Positions 14,765 through 18,220 of a stretch of 18,220 nt of DNA are shown in pieces. Positions within the stretch are counted from its first letter, which is position 1. Each line of letters begins with the position of its first letter. The stretch covers positions 1 to 18,220 of the forward strand of contig JBDQHL010000031.1 of assembly GCA_040264895.1 (NCBI GenBank). Reading direction: 5' to 3'. A model generated the notes under the pieces. The model made no database searches. It was not told where the DNA came from and was given only the letters and a program-made list of their open reading frames with translations. Made by a program: the position numbers and the translations under genes. Source of the stretch: PGYR01 sp040264895 (lineage in GTDB: Bacteria > Bacteroidota > Ignavibacteria > Kapaibacteriales > UBA2268).

Positions 14765-16264
14765 TTAATCTGTTGTGAAACTGTCTGGATAGTATTTATT
14801 AGCAAGGTTTATAAACTCATCACCACGAACAAACATATCCATATCAACATCCTCAATTCTCTCTTTACCACAGGCTGCTAGTAATTCCATAACTGCGTGT
14901 ACAGTATTGTTATGAAAATTGAACACTCTTTCAGATTTATCACTTACTACCAATCCTTTTACTAAATCAGGGTCTTGAGTTGCGACACCTGTAGGGCAAT
15001 TATTATGATTACATCTTAAGGCTTGTATACACCCAACAGCAAACATATATCCACGAGCAGAGTTACAAATATCGGCACCGAGAGCTAAGTTTTTCAGTAT
15101 AGATTCAGCTGTTATAATCTTTCCAGCAGCTACAATTTTTATTTTATCCCTTAAACCAAAGTTAATAAGAGTTTGGTTTACAAATATTAAGCTTGGTTGC
15201 AATGGCATACCGACAGTGTCAGAAAATTCTAGTGGTGCAGCACCAGTACCACCTTCGGCACCATCTACAGTTATGAAGTCTGGCATCATTCCAGTTTCTA
15301 CCATTGCCTCACAAATTTCTTTAAACTCTTCTGAACGACCTATACATAATTTCATACCAACTGGTTTTTTACCTGATAGCTCTCTAAGTCTTTCAATAAA
15401 CTCTAGTAAACCTCTCGCATCATCAAACTCACTATGTCCTGGAGGTGAAAGGACAGTAATCCCAGGCTTAATATGCCTAATAGCAGCAATTTCTTCTGTA
15501 TTCTTGATTCCAGGTAATACCCCGCCATGCCCAGGTTTAGCACCTTGAGATATTTTTAGCTCTATCATCTTTACTTCAGGTAACGCAGCATTTTCTTTGA
15601 ATGTCTCAGGGTTAAAACTACCATCCTCTTTCCTGCAACCAAAGTAACCAGTTCCGATTTGCCAAACTAAATCACCGCCTTGCCTGTGATATGGAGATAT
15701 ACCGCCTTCACCTGTATTATGATAAAATCTTCCTTTTTCTGCACCTTTATTTAATGCCATAATTGCATTTTTACTCAAGGAGCCAAAACTCATAGCTGAG
15801 ATGTTAAATATTGACGCTTCATAAGGTTGCTCACACTTCGAACCCCCTATTTTTATTCTTGGAACTTCATCACTCGGTAGTTTAGCATAAATACTATGTC
15901 TAAGGCCTTCATATTCTAACTTTTCTAAATCATTTTGTGTCCCGAAAGCAACAGTATCACTTACATTTTTTGCTCGTCTGTATGCGAGTGAACGATGATT
16001 TCTCGAGAATGGTCTTCCATCTGTTGATGTTTCAATGAAGTACTGCTGTATTTCTGGAGAGATAAATTCGAATAAGTATCTGAAATAACCTAACAGTGGG
16101 AAATTTCTCAAAATAGTATGTTTAGTTTGAAATACGTTGTAAATACCAACTAAATACAACAAAACAAAAATACTAAACAACCAAGTTGGAAAGATTAACA
16201 AGAATGTAGGTATAAATAGTATTACCAACACTATCAGCCCTATAGTAATAAATTTCCCTCGCAT
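14765..16264 (-). CDS. Membrane-anchored FMN-binding glutamate synthase family protein
   Basis: Stand-alone glutamate-synthase FMN/3Fe-4S domain. Residues 5-25 and 27-45 are two membrane helices forming an N-terminal anchor; the soluble part is about 80-499. Visible motifs: 'AMSFGSLSKNAIMALNKGA' (157-175), 'NTGEGGISPYHRQGGDLVWQIGTGYFGCR' in parts (183-211), 'SQGAKPGHGGVLPG' (239-252), 'SPPGHSEFDD' (273-282), 'DGAEGGTGAAP' (334-344) and the cluster cysteines 412, 418 and 423 with spacing C-x5-C-x4-C followed by 'PTGVATQDP', as in GltB. It lacks the glutaminase and FAD/NADPH parts of full GOGAT, and no gltD lies nearby, so the electron donor and ammonia source are unknown. Many bacteria have such short 'GltS-like' membrane proteins with no assigned reaction. 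It is followed 14 bp later by the CotH gene and probably cotranscribed. Confidence 0.92.
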   Translation of the reverse strand: MRGKFITIGLIVLVILFIPTFLLIFPTWLFSIFVLLYLVGIYNVFQTKHTILRNFPLLGYFRYLFEFISPEIQQYFIETSTDGRPFSRNHRSLAYRRAKNVSDTVAFGTQNDLEKLEYEGLRHSIYAKLPSDEVPRIKIGGSKCEQPYEASIFNISAMSFGSLSKNAIMALNKGAEKGRFYHNTGEGGISPYHRQGGDLVWQIGTGYFGCRKEDGSFNPETFKENAALPEVKMIELKISQGAKPGHGGVLPGIKNTEEIAAIRHIKPGITVLSPPGHSEFDDARGLLEFIERLRELSGKKPVGMKLCIGRSEEFKEICEAMVETGMMPDFITVDGAEGGTGAAPLEFSDTVGMPLQPSLIFVNQTLINFGLRDKIKIVAAGKIITAESILKNLALGADICNSARGYMFAVGCIQALRCNHNNCPTGVATQDPDLVKGLVVSDKSERVFNFHNNTVHAVMELLAACGKERIEDVDMDMFVRGDEFINLANKYYPDSFTTD

Positions 16265-16434
16265 ATGCCGCTTTGCTCCCTCGTTAGAAATACTGAATTA
16301 CAAAGATTAAATTAACTAAAAATACTAAATAATAAAAGTACACCTTAGCAAATGCTTGTTCTTACCTTTTGCATTTTATTTTTATTACAGTTATATTTCA
16401 AGTTTGAAGTTCAACATATATTAATGGTATCATT
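16265..16434. other. Divergent intergenic region
   Basis: A 170-bp AT-rich gap between two divergent genes, so it should hold promoters for both. On the minus strand a purine-rich GAGGGAG stands about 11 bases before the glutamate-synthase-like ATG. No strong hairpin, repeat or RNA gene is seen. A short ATG at 16424 on the plus strand runs out of frame to a stop that overlaps the real start. Confidence 0.5.
16369..16399 (+). promoter_or_regulatory. Candidate Bacteroidota-type promoter for the Omp28-like gene
   Basis: TTG (within TTTTG) at 16369-16371, a 20-base spacer, then TATATTTC at 16392-16399 matches TTG-N19-21-TAnnTTTG at 7 of 8 positions of the -7 box. The implied transcript start would be about 30 bases before the ATG at 16435. 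This is the best such match I found, but AT-richness makes chance hits common. Confidence 0.35.
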
Positions 16435-18220
16435 ATGAAAATTTTTTTTTTACTCCTCACTTTTATTTTAATACAAATTGCAAAGGCTGAAGAACCAAGA
16501 CTAATACTTGTAGAGCAAATTACTACAAGTTCTAACAATAGCCCAGAGCTTTATCCTATTGCTCAGCAATTTAATAACATTGTAAATAGTCACTCTGACG
16601 TATTACCATTTACGATTCATACTAACTTCAATCCTAACCTTTTTTATGAGCAACGGAAAGATTTATCACAAAGGATTCTAATCTATAAAGAACAAAATGA
16701 GCAGTATCCAATCCCTAGCTTTTATGTTAATGGTAAAGAGGTAAATGGAATAAATAATTTGAACTCTGCTATTATCAATGAGCAAAACAAACAATCAATA
16801 ATAGATTTAAGTGTAAAAAAGACAAACACATCTGGGGATTTTTTATTAGTTGATGTTAAACTAAATGCTGATACTACATTCGAATCTTCTGATTTGCTGT
16901 TTTGTGCAGTTATAGAAAAACAAATAAATGCGTCTGGTGTTGGCAACTCAAATGAAACTGATTTTCATTATGTTACTAGACAAATAGAATTACAACCAAC
17001 TATAGGTGAAAGTATATTACTTAATGACAAAAGCTTCATGGGTAAAAGATTTTCGTTCAAAAAAGAATCATTCTGGAATATGGATGAAATATATGCAATA
17101 GCGTGGGTTCAAAACAGAATATCAAATGAAGTGCTACAAGTAGAAAAAGAAAAAGTATATAACGATAAACCGAATATTATAGCAAACAAAGATTCAATTA
17201 TTTTCAATGACGATAATAAAAATGAACCACTGTTCTTAGAAATTTATAATAGCAGTATGCAAAACTTGAATCTTAATAGTATTGCTTTAGAATCTGAAGA
17301 TAATTTTGGACTTCAATATAATAATGAATCTATGATCATTTTACCAGGTATGACAAAATCTATATCAGTAACCCTTACTAATAAATCCATTGGTGAATAC
17401 AACACTAACCTAACAATCGAATCTGATTCAGAAATTAATTCTGAGTTAACAATACCTATATATGCAAATATTGAATCAAGTATAAGTCCTGTTATTGCAT
17501 CTGATTTGGAGACCATTGATTTTGGAGATGTTTCTCAACAAAAAACTGAGATAGTTACTCTGACAAATAATGGTACTGGTGATTTGGTAATAGATGATAT
17601 TTCATTCGATTCAAATGATGGTGGTGAGTTTAGTATACTGAATAATTTTATACCAGATATCAAACCAGGTAAATCATTCTTTTTACAAGTTAACTTTAAG
17701 CCAACTGAAGAAACTTCATATTTTTCTACATTGACCATTACTTCGAATGCTACTAATGATCCAACATTTGAAATCACTGTAAAAGGAACAGGTGCGGACA
17801 TGGTACCTTTTACTTCTATATTAATAAATATTGACAGTTTAGACTTTGGGACTACTGACTTTACAACACCAAGTGTAAAAAGTGTAATAGTACGAAATAC
17901 TGGTAATCAACCTTTGGAAGTGAAAAATTCGGGAATAGAAGGTGATGTAGGTCAAGCATTTGAATTTGTAGGTGAAAAAGATATAACAGTTGAAGCAGAA
18001 AGTTCTGATTCATTAACAATTGAGTTTCTACCATCTGAAAACGAAGATTATAATGCTAATTTGATAATAAGATCTAATGACACTGACCCAGCAAAAAGAA
18101 GAATTACAATTCCATTAGTCGGTACAGGTGATGGTGTAACTAATGTAAAACAATACTCATCAGATTTTAACATATTATTTTATGATAATGAATTGACTTT
18201 TGAAAATAATGGAAGTGCTT
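16435..18220 (+). CDS. Secreted Omp28-like protein with ASH/choice-of-anchor D repeats (3' end cut by window)
   Basis: Open to the window end, about 595 codons seen, no stop. Residues 1-18 are a Sec signal peptide (ending AKA). About 22-110 resembles the thioredoxin-like Omp28 domain: 'LILVEQITTSS', 'VLPFTIHTNFNP', 'YPIPSFYVNGK'. Where Omp28 proteins carry CxxCP, this one has S33-N-N-S36-P, so it has lost the redox cysteines. Three Ig-like ASH-type domains follow at about 244-345, 347-455 and 457-566. The second and third show the family signature: 'IDFGDVSQQKTEIVTLTNNGTGDLVI' region, 'VNFKPTE', 'SNATNDPTFEITVKGTG'; and 'LDFGTTDFTTPSVKSVIVRNTGNQPLEV' region, 'IEFLPSE', 'SNDTDPAKRRITIPLVGTG'. 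From about 567 ('VTNVKQYSSDFNILFYDNELTF') a T9SS-type sorting domain may begin. A non-redox binding or structural role at the cell surface is inferred. An expanded family of such ASH proteins is common in Ignavibacteria-type genomes. Confidence 0.85.
   Translation, partial: MKIFFLLLTFILIQIAKAEEPRLILVEQITTSSNNSPELYPIAQQFNNIVNSHSDVLPFTIHTNFNPNLFYEQRKDLSQRILIYKEQNEQYPIPSFYVNGKEVNGINNLNSAIINEQNKQSIIDLSVKKTNTSGDFLLVDVKLNADTTFESSDLLFCAVIEKQINASGVGNSNETDFHYVTRQIELQPTIGESILLNDKSFMGKRFSFKKESFWNMDEIYAIAWVQNRISNEVLQVEKEKVYNDKPNIIANKDSIIFNDDNKNEPLFLEIYNSSMQNLNLNSIALESEDNFGLQYNNESMIILPGMTKSISVTLTNKSIGEYNTNLTIESDSEINSELTIPIYANIESSISPVIASDLETIDFGDVSQQKTEIVTLTNNGTGDLVIDDISFDSNDGGEFSILNNFIPDIKPGKSFFLQVNFKPTEETSYFSTLTITSNATNDPTFEITVKGTGADMVPFTSILINIDSLDFGTTDFTTPSVKSVIVRNTGNQPLEVKNSGIEGDVGQAFEFVGEKDITVEAESSDSLTIEFLPSENEDYNANLIIRSNDTDPAKRRITIPLVGTGDGVTNVKQYSSDFNILFYDNELTFENNGSA

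Noticed and set aside
15216..15548. 110-codon plus-strand open frame opposite the glutamate-synthase-like gene
   Set aside because: It is Ser/Pro-rich because it mirrors Gly- and Ala-rich conserved motifs of the real gene; no start context or homology.

Overview
The window is about 18.2 kb of AT-rich, gene-dense bacterial DNA, with 13 protein-coding genes, one clear intrinsic terminator and no gap longer than about 170 bp. I see no rRNA, tRNA, CRISPR array or insertion sequence. The best guess at the organism is a member of the Bacteroidota/Chlorobiota (FCB) group. Three points support this: type IX secretion (T9SS) C-terminal sorting domains on an M1 peptidase and a CotH protein, and probably on the unfinished last gene; several lipoproteins; and translation starts mostly without Shine-Dalgarno (SD) sequences. 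Repeated ASH (ASPM-SPD2-Hydin) domains and an Omp28-like domain would suit an Ignavibacteria/Kapabacteria-like lineage, but that is inference.

Layout. Bases 65-1198 (+) encode a secreted beta-rich, tail-fibre-like surface protein closed by a strong terminator. Bases 1295-6486 (+) hold a tightly packed run: M1 aminopeptidase (T9SS cargo), yggS (PLP homeostasis), a lipoprotein with propeller-like repeats, and a GAF-SpoIIE (PP2C) phosphatase. Junctions are 1 bp or overlapping. Converging on it, bases 6514-7686 (-) encode a homogentisate 1,2-dioxygenase.

Bases 7781-12358 (-) are the most interesting part. They form a four-gene operon reading, in transcription order: an ECF sigma factor; a 443-residue protein that joins a cytoplasmic anti-sigma-like segment, one inner-membrane helix, a long coiled coil and a C-terminal outer-membrane beta barrel; a lipoprotein made of three tandem PrcB-like repeats; and a lipoprotein with two tandem META (HslJ-like) domains. 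The last three genes are translationally coupled (TAATG and TTGA overlaps). The likely meaning is a one-protein trans-envelope sensor that controls a sigma factor, expressed together with two outer-envelope lipoproteins. Anti-sigma factors of similar architecture ('dual membrane-spanning', Dma) have, as I recall, been reported in Bacteroides. The two lipoprotein partners may be new.

Bases 12477-16264 (-) hold a membrane-anchored FMN/3Fe-4S glutamate-synthase-type enzyme followed 14 bp later by a T9SS-exported CotH-kinase-family protein with lamin-tail and chitobiase-C-like domains. A roughly 170-bp divergent intergenic region follows. The window then ends inside a gene (16435 onward, +) for a secreted Omp28/thioredoxin-like protein that has lost its CxxC cysteines and carries three ASH-type Ig-like domains.
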